Origin: Viridibacillus arenosi
GTDB lineage: Bacteria > Bacillota > Bacilli > Bacillales_A > Planococcaceae
Reading direction: 5' to 3'
Assembly (NCBI RefSeq): GCF_001955655.1
Contig: NZ_MSPW01000001.1
Location: 558,001 to 622,000, forward strand
DNA length: 64,000 nt
Under the pieces are notes generated by a model, which was not told where the DNA came from, ran no database searches, and saw nothing but the letters and a program-made list of their open reading frames with translations. The position numbers and the translations under genes were made by a program. Below are positions 27,651 to 35,423 of this stretch, in pieces. Numbering within the stretch: position 1 is the stretch's first letter; every line of letters begins with the position of its first letter.

Positions 27651-29699
27651 TCAATCGATACGATCACCATTTAATACACCAGACTCCGCTAGCATATTAC
27701 GTAGCTGCTCACAGTCATCTGCTTGCCAAAATTCTTCAGTTGATAGGAGCTTCTCTGCATCTTGTCTCGCCACTTCTAATGCTCTGTAATCATGGACGAG
27801 ATCAGCCATTTTAAATTCAGGCAAACCACTTTGTTTTTTACCAAAGAAATCACCTGGACCACGTAATTCTAAATCTTTTTCCGCTAAACGAAAACCGTCA
27901 TTGGTTTCCGTCATTGAAATCATTCGCTCTTTGCCATCTTCTGATTTTGGATCTGCCAATAATACGCAATAGGATTGATGTTCGCCACGACCCACACGAC
28001 CTCGCAATTGATGGAGCTGAGCCAAACCAAAACGCTCTGCATCATAGACGATCATAAATGTTGCATTTGGTACATTCACTCCAACTTCTACAACCGTTGT
28101 TGAAACAAGCACATGCAACTGCCCTTCACTAAACTCACGCATCACCGCATCTTTTTCTTCTGCAGGTAATCGACCATGCATGAGCCCGACTTTATATTTC
28201 TCACCGAATAATGTAGTCAGTTGTGTGTAAACATCTACTGCATTCTGCACATCTAGTTTATCTGATTCTTCTATTAAGGGACAAATAACATATGCTTGTC
28301 GGCCCATTGCCAGTTCCTTTGTCATTTGGGATAACACTTGATTAAATTGTTCCTTTTTAGCCCAATTTGTCTGAATTTCTTTTCGTCCAGCAGGTAATTC
28401 GTCAATAATTGACACATCCATTTCTCCGAAAGCGGTAATCGACAAAGTTCGAGGGATTGGTGTCGCTGTCATGAATAGTACATCTGGATTTTCCCCTTTA
28501 TCACGTAAAATACGACGTTGTTCTACACCAAATCGATGTTGTTCATCTGTAATCACTAGACCAAGTTTATAAAATTCCACATCCGGCTGAATTAATGCAT
28601 GTGTTCCAATTAAAATATCTATCTCACCGTTTTTTAATTGTTCCAGAAGTATACGACGAGCCTTTGTTTTGGTTGAACCCGATAGAAGAGCCACTTCTAC
28701 TCCTAGTGGCCTTAACCATTCATCAAGTGACTCTCCGTGCTGCTCAGCTAAAATCTCAGTTGGAGCCATTAGAGCACCTTGAAAACCCGCTGTCACAGCA
28801 GCGTATAATGCAATGGCCGCTACAACAGTTTTCCCAGAACCAACATCCCCTTGTAACAGGCGATTCATACGATGAGGCTCTAGTAAATCTCGACATATTT
28901 CATTGACAACACGTTTTTGCGCATTCGTTAATTCATATGGCAAAGTTAGAAAAAACTTTTTTAGTTTCTCTAAATCATAGTGAATAGATAAACCCTGCTC
29001 TTGTTCTTTACGAATTTTACGTAAGGCTTGTATTCGTAATTGAAATCGCAACAACTCTTCGTAAACAAAACGCCTTCTTGCTTGCTTGGCATGATTCGCA
29101 TCTATCGGAAAATGAACACCTTCTAGCGCATCTGCGACAGGTAACAATTTATAGGCCGTTCTTAAATGACTAGGCAAAGATTCTACAATTGCTGATTTCG
29201 ATTCATCTAGTACTTGACGCATATAATTACGGAATTTTTTTTGATGCATACCGCTTTTCAAGCTATAAACTGGCTCAAAGTCAGCATGATCTACTTTCGG
29301 GCCAAATGTAATTTGGGTGCCATTAATAACTTGACGACCGCGATCCCACTTCCCCGTTACAGTCGCTATAGAACTAGGTATCATTTTATTCTTTAAGTAT
29401 AATTGGTTGAAGAAAACGACTTTTATTAAATGGCGTCCTACAAGCATTTGCACTTGTAGACGCGATTTATTTTTCCCTAAAAACAGGGCAACTGGTTCAC
29501 TTTCAATACGCCCTTCAACCGTAACACGTTCATTATGTGGCGTTTCTGCTAAATCCTTTAATCTAAAATCTTCATGTCGATAAGGAAAGGTCCAAAGTAA
29601 GTCATTGAAAGTTTCAATGCCCATGCTATGAAGTGCTTCTCCCATCCCTTTTCCGACACCTTTTAAATTCGTGACAGGCTGGAGCAAAAGATCATTCAC
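27651..29699 (-). CDS. recG: ATP-dependent DNA helicase RecG
   Basis: 682-residue branch-migration helicase for stalled forks and Holliday junctions. The N-terminal wedge/OB region (about 60-160) precedes two RecA-like domains. Motif I is LQGDVGSGKTVVAAIAL, the DExH-type box is LVITDEQHRFGVEQR, motif III is LFMTATPIPRTLSI and motif VI is LHQLRGRVGRGEHQS. The C-terminal LELRGPGDFFGKKQSGLPEF is RecG-specific. The start overlaps the end of sdaAA by 8 bases. Confidence 0.97.
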   Translation of the reverse strand: MNDLLLQPVTNLKGVGKGMGEALHSMGIETFNDLLWTFPYRHEDFRLKDLAETPHNERVTVEGRIESEPVALFLGKNKSRLQVQMLVGRHLIKVVFFNQLYLKNKMIPSSIATVTGKWDRGRQVINGTQITFGPKVDHADFEPVYSLKSGMHQKKFRNYMRQVLDESKSAIVESLPSHLRTAYKLLPVADALEGVHFPIDANHAKQARRRFVYEELLRFQLRIQALRKIRKEQEQGLSIHYDLEKLKKFFLTLPYELTNAQKRVVNEICRDLLEPHRMNRLLQGDVGSGKTVVAAIALYAAVTAGFQGALMAPTEILAEQHGESLDEWLRPLGVEVALLSGSTKTKARRILLEQLKNGEIDILIGTHALIQPDVEFYKLGLVITDEQHRFGVEQRRILRDKGENPDVLFMTATPIPRTLSITAFGEMDVSIIDELPAGRKEIQTNWAKKEQFNQVLSQMTKELAMGRQAYVICPLIEESDKLDVQNAVDVYTQLTTLFGEKYKVGLMHGRLPAEEKDAVMREFSEGQLHVLVSTTVVEVGVNVPNATFMIVYDAERFGLAQLHQLRGRVGRGEHQSYCVLLADPKSEDGKERMISMTETNDGFRLAEKDLELRGPGDFFGKKQSGLPEFKMADLVHDYRALEVARQDAEKLLSTEEFWQADDCEQLRNMLAESGVLNGDRID

Positions 29700-30588
29700 T
29701 TTGCAGCACTGCCCCTCCGAAGATTTTAGCCTCCAATGCTCTACCTGTCGGTGTAGCTGCTAGGCCACCTTGTCCAGTTTCTCTTAGTGCAGAAGGCATT
29801 GTACGTCCAATACGATACATAGCATCAATGACTTCATCTGTGGGAATTCTACTCGTCACACCTGCTAAAGCCATATCAGCAGCAACAATTGCATTCGCTG
29901 CTCCCATAGCGTTACGTTTTACACATGGCACTTCTACTAATCCAGCTACAGGATCACAAACGAGTCCAAGCATGTTTTTCAATGAAATCGAAAAAGCGTG
30001 CGCACTTTGTTGAGGGGTACCTCCTGCCATTTCAACAATTGCAGCAGCAGCCATTGCTGCAGCAGAACCTACTTCAGCTTGACATCCACCTGCTGCACCT
30101 GAGATGGATGCATTATTTGCTACAACAAAACCGAATGCCCCTGAAGTGAATAAATAACGAATCATTTGTTCCTTCGTTGGATTTAATTTATTTTTCACCG
30201 CAAAAAGTGTACCCGGTACAACACCCGCCGAACCTGCTGTTGGCGTTGCACAGATGGTACCCATCGCTGCATTCACTTCGTTCGTTGCAACAGCTTTACT
30301 TACTGCGTCTAATAAAAGGTCTCCTGCTAAAGATTTTCCTGTCGCAATGTAATTCTGAAGTAAGACTGCATCTCCTCCAGTTAAGCCAGTTACAGAATGC
30401 ACACCTTTTAAACCGCGTTCAACAGCTTCTTCCATAACAGTTAAATTGCGAGTCATTTGAGTCATAATTTCTTCACGTGTACGTTCAGTAATTAACATCT
30501 CTTGCTCTATCATAATTTCTGAAATTTGTTTATTTTCACTTTCAGCTAATGCCACTAATTCTCTAACATTATGAAATAATACTTCCAT
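29692..30588 (-). CDS. sdaAA: L-serine dehydratase, alpha chain
   Basis: 298-residue catalytic subunit of the iron-sulfur L-serine dehydratase, which deaminates serine to pyruvate. It carries the family blocks HSVTGLTGGDAVLLQNY, CATPTAGSAGVVPGTL, GGCQAEVGSAAAMAAAA and LVCDPVAGLVEVPCVKRN, the last two with conserved cysteines that hold the 4Fe-4S cluster. It follows sdaAB by 11 bases. Confidence 0.96.
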   Translation of the reverse strand: MEVLFHNVRELVALAESENKQISEIMIEQEMLITERTREEIMTQMTRNLTVMEEAVERGLKGVHSVTGLTGGDAVLLQNYIATGKSLAGDLLLDAVSKAVATNEVNAAMGTICATPTAGSAGVVPGTLFAVKNKLNPTKEQMIRYLFTSGAFGFVVANNASISGAAGGCQAEVGSAAAMAAAAIVEMAGGTPQQSAHAFSISLKNMLGLVCDPVAGLVEVPCVKRNAMGAANAIVAADMALAGVTSRIPTDEVIDAMYRIGRTMPSALRETGQGGLAATPTGRALEAKIFGGAVLQSE

Positions 30589-30599
30589 TTTTCTACCTC

Positions 30600-31262
30600 C
30601 TAGTTTTTAATGCGTGTTACTTTAGTAATATTCGGTAGAGTTGACATTTCATCTAAAATGGATTTGTCGATATTTTGGTCAACTTCAATAACCATTAATG
30701 CCATATTGCCACGTTCTTTTCGTGAAACTTCCATATGACCAATATTAATATTATAACCTGCTAAACAGTTTGCAACCGCCGCTATACAGCCTGCTCGGTC
30801 ATCATGCACAACTAGAATTGCCGGCATCCCCCCAGATAACCGAAGCGGGAAACCATTTAATTCTATAATTTCAATACTTCCTCCGCCTATCGAAATACCT
30901 ACCATCGACATTTCTGTTTCATCGTCTCCAATTACTAGACGCGCTGTATTTGGATGTTCTGTATGCGCTGTTTCTGGAATAAATTCAAATGTTAAGTTAG
31001 CTTTTTCTGCATCGGCAAAAGCCGTTTTTATGCGTTCATCAAACGTATCGTAGTCTAGGAGACCTCCGATAATTGCAACATCTGTCCCATGCCCTTTATA
31101 AGTTTCTGCAAAAGAGCCATATAGATGTATTTTCGCCCATTTTGGTTGGCCCCCAAACAAGTCACGTGCGACGCGACCAATTCGTGCTGCACCGGCTGTA
31201 TGTGATGAGGATGGCCCAATCATAACCGGGCCGATAATATCGAATACCGATGTGTATTTCAT
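30600..31262 (-). CDS. sdaAB: L-serine dehydratase, beta chain
   Basis: 220-residue regulatory subunit. The N-terminus MKYTSVFDIIGPVMIGPSSS and HTAGAARIGRVARDLFGG are diagnostic. A C-terminal ACT domain covers about the last 75 residues (LVVHDDRAGCIAAVANCL). The start at 31262 follows AAGGGGG; an upstream in-frame extension has no ribosome binding site. It has its own promoter after the fakA terminator and heads sdaAB-sdaAA-recG. Confidence 0.96.
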   Translation of the reverse strand: MKYTSVFDIIGPVMIGPSSSHTAGAARIGRVARDLFGGQPKWAKIHLYGSFAETYKGHGTDVAIIGGLLDYDTFDERIKTAFADAEKANLTFEFIPETAHTEHPNTARLVIGDDETEMSMVGISIGGGSIEIIELNGFPLRLSGGMPAILVVHDDRAGCIAAVANCLAGYNINIGHMEVSRKERGNMALMVIEVDQNIDKSILDEMSTLPNITKVTRIKN

Positions 31263-31305
31263 AAAAAAACTGCCCCCTTGCTTAATCGTTGTTAGTCGTA
31301 ACACC

Positions 31306-31335
31306 ATTCTACATGATAATTTAAGACTATACCAA
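31306..31335 (-). promoter_or_regulatory. Candidate promoter of sdaAB-sdaAA-recG
   Basis: Minus-strand TTGGTA (31330-31335), 18-base spacer, TAGAAT (31306-31311). Located between the fakA terminator and the sdaAB ribosome binding site. Confidence 0.5.
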
Positions 31336-31351
31336 GTATTTGATACAGCGC

Positions 31352-31386
31352 AAAAAAGTAGCACACTCTAATAGCGCGCTACTTTT
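31352..31386 (-). terminator. Intrinsic terminator of yloU-fakA
   Basis: Stem AAAAGTAGC (31354-31362) with GCTACTTTT (31378-31386), T-run on the minus strand at 31352-31357. It lies about 55 bases after the fakA stop. Confidence 0.8.
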
Positions 31387-31440
31387 GAATAACTGTTTAA
31401 TTTAAATACCACAATTTCCGAAAAAACTTTACGGTACTCT

Positions 31441-33102
31441 TTATTCAACAGAAAGAATAAATGGATACAATGGTTGTTTACCGTTATGAACTTCCACTTC
31501 AACATCTGGATAGTTTTCTTCGATAAAGCTTGTAAATGTATTAACTTCTGATTCATCTGCATCTTGTCCATAAAGAACTGTTACGATTTCCGAATCCTCA
31601 TCAATCATTGATTGAATTAAAGTTTCTGAAGCTGCTGCTAGTGAAGTTGTTGCTTCCACAATTTTACCTTCAGAAATAGCCATAAAGTCGCCTTTATGAA
31701 TTTCAACGCCATCAATAGAAGTATCACGAACAGCAAATGTCACTTGTCCAGTTTTCACATGAGCAAATGCCGATGTCATATTTGCTTTATTCTCTTCAAC
31801 TGAAGCATCAGGATTAAATGCAAGAACTGCTGCCATTCCTTGAGGCACTGATTTTGTTGGTACGACCGCAGCTTCAATGTCTAATACTTCAGCTGCTTGC
31901 TCTGCTGCCATTACGATGTTTTTATTATTCGGTAAAATTAGTACGCGTTCTGCCCCTACTGATTTAATAGCGTTAACGATATCCTCAGTTGAAGGATTCA
32001 TTGTTTGTCCACCCTCGATAACATAAGAAGCGCCAACACTTTCAAGAAGCTCAGCAACACCCGATCCCATTGCCACTGTAACAATTGCATATGGATGTTT
32101 TTTCTGTACTTTTTTAGCTGACTCATTAGTATGACCTTCGCCAACGATGTCTGTATGTTGCTGACGCATATTGTCGACTTTCACTTTAATCAAGCTACCA
32201 AATTGGTGTCCGTAAGCAATTACTTCACCTGGTTGTTCAGAGTGAATGTGAATTTTCACCACTTCATCATCTGAAATGACAAGTAAAGAATCTCCATAAT
32301 GACTTAAATCTTCACGGAATTTTGCTTCATCAAAAGGTTTACCACCTAATTTCTCGTCTTCGAAACGAACCATAAACTCAGTACAGTAACCGTACACAAT
32401 TTCTGATGTATCCATGAAGTCTTGTACTTTATGATGTTCAGCATTTACTAAATCATCCATTGAAGATGCTACAGTTTTTTCTGGAAGTGCTTCACCTTTA
32501 AGTGATGCTACAAAACCTTCATAAACAAACACTAAACCTTGTCCACCACTATCTACTACTCCAACTTCTTTCAGTACAGGTAGTAATTCAGGTGTGTTAG
32601 CTAGTGATGCTTTCGCTGCTTTGACTAACTCTTCCATCACAACGATAATATCTTGTTCTGTTTTAGCTACTTCCACAGCATGAGCTGCAGCTTCTCTTGC
32701 AACCGTTAAAATAGTACCTTCTACAGGTTTCATAACTGCTTTATATGCAGTATCCACGCCGTATTGGAATGCTTGCGCGAATTGGATGGCATCGACTGTA
32801 GCTTCTTTTTCGATTGCTTTACCAAAGCCTCGGAATAGTTGCGATAGGATAACACCTGAGTTACCACGCGCTCCCATTAATAATCCTTTTGATAAGGCTT
32901 GGGCTGTTTTACCGATATGTTCCACAGCATTTGCTTCAGTTTCCTTTGCACCTGATGTCATCGATAAATTCATATTTGTACCTGTATCGCCATCTGGCAC
33001 AGGGAATACGTTTAAAGAATCCACATAATCTGCATTTTGGAATAGGTGATGTGATCCCATTTGCACCATTTCGGCAAATTTAATCCCGTCTAATGACTTC
33101 AT
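31441..33102 (-). CDS. fakA: FakA (YloV), fatty acid kinase ATP-binding subunit
   Basis: 553-residue protein that, with a fatty-acid-binding FakB partner, phosphorylates exogenous fatty acids for entry to PlsX/PlsY lipid synthesis. The N-terminal Dak2 ATP-binding domain (about 1-200) has NVFPVPDGDTGTNMNLSMTS and LLMGARGNSGVILSQLFRG. A middle domain and a DegV-like C-terminal half (from about 330) with ILPNNKNIVMAAEQAAEVLD follow. No FakB/DegV gene is in this window. It follows yloU by 18 bases. Confidence 0.94.
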   Translation of the reverse strand: MKSLDGIKFAEMVQMGSHHLFQNADYVDSLNVFPVPDGDTGTNMNLSMTSGAKETEANAVEHIGKTAQALSKGLLMGARGNSGVILSQLFRGFGKAIEKEATVDAIQFAQAFQYGVDTAYKAVMKPVEGTILTVAREAAAHAVEVAKTEQDIIVVMEELVKAAKASLANTPELLPVLKEVGVVDSGGQGLVFVYEGFVASLKGEALPEKTVASSMDDLVNAEHHKVQDFMDTSEIVYGYCTEFMVRFEDEKLGGKPFDEAKFREDLSHYGDSLLVISDDEVVKIHIHSEQPGEVIAYGHQFGSLIKVKVDNMRQQHTDIVGEGHTNESAKKVQKKHPYAIVTVAMGSGVAELLESVGASYVIEGGQTMNPSTEDIVNAIKSVGAERVLILPNNKNIVMAAEQAAEVLDIEAAVVPTKSVPQGMAAVLAFNPDASVEENKANMTSAFAHVKTGQVTFAVRDTSIDGVEIHKGDFMAISEGKIVEATTSLAAASETLIQSMIDEDSEIVTVLYGQDADESEVNTFTSFIEENYPDVEVEVHNGKQPLYPFILSVE

Positions 33103-33120
33103 TTGAATGAGTTCCTCCTC

Positions 33121-33483
33121 TTACACGTTCGCTACGCGAACACCTTGCACATAGATATTGACTGATTTCACTGCCATTCCGAGTGTTTTATCTAGTGTAT
33201 ATTTTACTTTTGATTGGACTTGGTATGCTACTTCAGAGATTTTAGTGCCGTAGCTAACAATTACATACATATCAATATGTAAATCTTCGCCCTGTTGGCG
33301 TACAAGAACACCTTTTGCAAAATTCTCTTTGCGTAAAATGTCTGTTAGTCCATCACGAATTTGGTGTTTACTTGCCATACCTACAATGCCGTAACATTCA
33401 AGAGCGGCTCCACCGGCCATTTGTGCGACAACATCATTAGAGATATCAATGTTTCCGAATTCGTTTTTTAATTCAACTGACAT
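33121..33483 (-). CDS. yloU: YloU, Asp23/Gls24 family envelope stress protein
   Basis: 120-residue Asp23/Gls24-type protein. The core includes ISNDVVAQMAGGAALECYGI, DLHIDMYVIVSYGTKISEVA and VKSVNIYVQGVRV. Members sit at the membrane or envelope; the biochemical role is unknown. The start at 33483 follows AGGAGGC, while an upstream ATG lacks one. It is co-transcribed with fakA and divergent from rpmB, the conserved Bacillus arrangement. Confidence 0.92.
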   Translation of the reverse strand: MSVELKNEFGNIDISNDVVAQMAGGAALECYGIVGMASKHQIRDGLTDILRKENFAKGVLVRQQGEDLHIDMYVIVSYGTKISEVAYQVQSKVKYTLDKTLGMAVKSVNIYVQGVRVANV

Positions 33484-33548
33484 AAAAATGCCTCCTGACT
33501 CCATTTTGACTAACTCTTATTGTACTATACAAAATTCGATTATAAAAG

Positions 33549-33594
33549 AAAACCTATACATTCGTCTAGTATAGACTGTAAAGGTTTTTTTCTT
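33549..33594 (+). promoter_or_regulatory. Terminator-like hairpin upstream of rpmB
   Basis: Long interrupted stem: AAAACCT-a-TACA-ttc-GTCTA (33549-33568) with TAGAC-TGTA-a-AGGTTTT (33572-33588), followed in the plus direction by TTTTTTTCTT. It lies between divergent genes, about 120 bases before rpmB and 65 before yloU. No upstream plus-strand gene needs terminating, so it could be an rpmB leader attenuator or a barrier to antisense transcription. I could not find a convincing promoter before it. Confidence 0.55.
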
Positions 33595-33713
33595 GAAAGT
33601 CTATCGAAATCAGTTGCATTGCATAAAAGTGTATGTTAAATTATTAAAGTATGTGAAATACCGAACTGAAATTATAATCTTTCAGCTTCTTTTTGTGAGG
33701 AGGGAATATAAAA

Positions 33714-33902
33714 ATGCCAAAAAAATGCGTAATTACTGGACGTAGAACTCGTTCCGGCAACGCTCGTTCCCACGCAATGAACGCTAACAAGCGTACATGG
33801 GGTGCAAACCTACAAAAGGTCCGTATTCTAGTTGACGGTAAACCGAAACGTGTATGGGTTTCTGCACGAGCTTTGAAATCAGGAAAAGTTGAGCGCGTAT
33901 AA
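33714..33902 (+). CDS. rpmB: 50S ribosomal protein L28
   Basis: 62 residues, standard length: [20 protein letters not shown] at the N-terminus and [15 protein letters not shown] at the end. Only one cysteine is present, so this is the zinc-free form. A strong GAGGAGGGAA ribosome binding site precedes it. It is one of only two plus-strand genes in the window, flanked by yloU (divergent) and spoVM/thiN (convergent). Confidence 0.98.
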   Translation: MPKKCVITGRRTRSGNARSHAMNANKRTWGANLQKVRILVDGKPKRVWVSARALKSGKVERV

Positions 33903-33914
33903 TGCACTCATAAT

Positions 33915-33954
33915 AAATGCCAGGTTGACTTATCGTCACCCTGGCATTTTTTCT
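33915..33954 (+). terminator. Intrinsic terminator of rpmB, shared with the convergent spoVM end
   Basis: Stem AAATGCCAGG-t-TGAC (33915-33929) with GTCA-c-CCTGGCATTT (33935-33949), then TTTTTTCTTTTTT in the plus direction. On the minus strand it is followed by TTTATTATG, so it can act in both directions. The spoVM stop codon lies inside the stem. Confidence 0.9.
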
Positions 33955-34088
33955 TTTTTCTTTCTCTGTTTAGATTTAGCTGTAGCAGTTGTTGATGCTG
34001 ATGCTGATGTTTCTTTTTGAAATGCTTGTAAACAAACCCTCGCAAATCCACTGACGAATTTTGGCAATTGGAACGTGTATACCTTCAA
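33936..34088 (-). CDS. spoVM: SpoVM, spore coat assembly anchor peptide
   Basis: Short gene missed by length and ATG-based ORF calling. The 50-residue product begins MKVYTFQLPKFVSGFARVCL, which aligns with the 26-residue B. subtilis SpoVM, including Pro9 and the amphipathic helix that recognises the curved forespore membrane and recruits SpoIVA. Initiation is at TTG, 7 bases after AGGAG (34096-34100). The product continues with a Ser/Ala/Thr stretch (TSASASTTATA) and a Lys/Arg-rich end (KSKQRKKKEK) not present in B. subtilis. It sits between thiN and rpmB exactly as in B. subtilis. The stop is within the rpmB terminator stem. Confidence 0.88.
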   Translation of the reverse strand: MKVYTFQLPKFVSGFARVCLQAFQKETSASASTTATAKSKQRKKKEKMPG

Positions 34089-34102
34089 CTCTCCACTCCT
34101 CG

Positions 34103-34759
34103 CTAGTCATCTATACTTCTTATCATTAAGCATATGCCTGCTGTGAATGAAATAGACGCGATTCCGTCAGATATTTCATTACTTGTAAAACGAGAGGTTC
34201 CTACTTCAATTACTTCATTGGTGGTTTCATATAAAACACCGCGCAACGTCATATTCTCTACAGGGCCTTTGAATGCAAAAAAGGACATATATTTATAATG
34301 ATCATCCTGTACCATTGTATGTTCACCAGGGAGTAAAAATTGTAGTTCATTTGAACGATTTACTATTTTTATATGTAATTGTGGATACGCTAATTGTAAG
34401 CGATATACTGTATGCAAATTTGCCTCGTAATGATCTAAACGACCACCTGTTACTCCAGTAATATATACTGTAGTTGGCTCTAATGATAGCGCTTTAATAA
34501 TTGCGAGTTCAGTATCTGTCTCATTCTTTTCAGGTGAGTAACGTTCAATATGAGGTACTCGCTCGGAAATTTCTTGCCATTCTTCATTTGTTATCGAATC
34601 AAAGTCACCGACAGCCATATCTGGAACAATTCCTCTATTTAATAAATACATCGTCCCATGGTCTGTTCCAATGAAAAAAGCATCAGAAAACGAAAGCAAG
34701 AAATCGTTGGACACGATCTCTTGCTCAGGGCCTCCAGCACAAATCACAATAGTTTTCAT
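34103..34759 (-). CDS. thiN: Thiamine pyrophosphokinase ThiN
   Basis: 218-residue enzyme that converts thiamine to thiamine diphosphate. The N-terminal catalytic part has ICAGGPEQEIVSNDF, FFIGTDHGTMYLLNRG, MAVGDFDSITNEEW and EKNETDTELAI. GVTGGRLDHYEANLHTVY follows. The C-terminal beta domain carries the vitamin-binding GTSRFTSNEISDGIASISF. The start at 34759 overlaps the rpe stop (ATGA); longer in-frame starts would overlap rpe deeply. Confidence 0.95.
   Translation of the reverse strand: MKTIVICAGGPEQEIVSNDFLLSFSDAFFIGTDHGTMYLLNRGIVPDMAVGDFDSITNEEWQEISERVPHIERYSPEKNETDTELAIIKALSLEPTTVYITGVTGGRLDHYEANLHTVYRLQLAYPQLHIKIVNRSNELQFLLPGEHTMVQDDHYKYMSFFAFKGPVENMTLRGVLYETTNEVIEVGTSRFTSNEISDGIASISFTAGICLMIRSIDD
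34129..34157 (-). promoter_or_regulatory. Candidate sigma-E promoter of spoVM
   Basis: Minus-strand GTCTATT (34151-34157), 14-base spacer, CATATGCT (34129-34136), inside the 3' end of thiN and about 40 bases before the spoVM TTG. It partly matches the sigma-E form (KMATATT and CATACAnT), at five of seven and five of eight positions. B. subtilis spoVM is a mother-cell gene, which supports looking for this class. Confidence 0.35.
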
Positions 34760-35421
34760 TGGATTGCTTTTTCTCCAGCTAATTGAATTTCTTGTAACGC
34801 TTTTGAACGATCTTCTTTGCCGTAAATCGCTGATCCTGCTACGAATATTGTTGCACCAGCTTTTGCGCAAGGAATGATTGTTTCTGCATTAATCCCGCCA
34901 TCAATTTCAATTTCCACATTCAAGCCTTTTTCTTTAATAATTGTTGAAAGTTGTTCAACTTTAGGCACTACCGAATGGATGAATTTTTGTCCACCAAAGC
35001 CCGGATTTACTGTCATGAATAGCACCATATCAATATCTTCTAAAACATGTTGAATTGTTTCGATTGGTGTATGAGGATTTAATACGACACCTGGTTTCAC
35101 ACCATGTGAACGAATTAATTGGATTGTACGATGTAAATGACGGCATGCTTCTACATGTACTGTAATATAATCTGCACCGGCTTTTGCAAAGTCTTCGATA
35201 TATTGATCTGGATTTTCAATCATTAAATGTACATCAAGTGGTAGATCTGTTACCGGACGTAGAGCCTCCACTACGATTGGGCCCATTGTAATATTTGGTA
35301 CAAAATGTCCGTCCATTACATCGATATGAATTAATTTTGCTCCTGCTGCTTCAACTTGTTTTACTTCATCAGCTAATTTTGAAAAATTAGCAGCTAAAAT
35401 AGATGGTGCGATTTTAATCAT
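34756..35421 (-). CDS. rpe: Ribulose-phosphate 3-epimerase
   Basis: 221-residue TIM-barrel enzyme of the pentose phosphate pathway. It shows APSILAANFSKLADEVKQVE, LIHIDVMDGHFVPNITMGP, LPLDVHLMIENPDQYI, VLFMTVNPGFGGQKFI and EIDGGINAETIIPCAKAGA, with the metal-binding His and Asp residues in the DVMDGHFVPN and DVHLM segments. It is embedded in the prkC-rsgA-rpe-thiN string and starts 2 bases after rsgA. Confidence 0.97.
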   Translation of the reverse strand: MIKIAPSILAANFSKLADEVKQVEAAGAKLIHIDVMDGHFVPNITMGPIVVEALRPVTDLPLDVHLMIENPDQYIEDFAKAGADYITVHVEACRHLHRTIQLIRSHGVKPGVVLNPHTPIETIQHVLEDIDMVLFMTVNPGFGGQKFIHSVVPKVEQLSTIIKEKGLNVEIEIDGGINAETIIPCAKAGATIFVAGSAIYGKEDRSKALQEIQLAGEKAIQ

Positions 35422-35423
35422 CG

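Noticed and set aside
33644-33907. Minus-strand frame of 87 codons opposite rpmB
   Set aside because: Complement of L28; the true gene is obvious on the plus strand with a strong ribosome binding site.
33990-34010. GATGCT-type short tandem repeat
   Set aside because: It encodes the Ser-Ala repeats of the SpoVM tail and is too short to call a separate repeat element.
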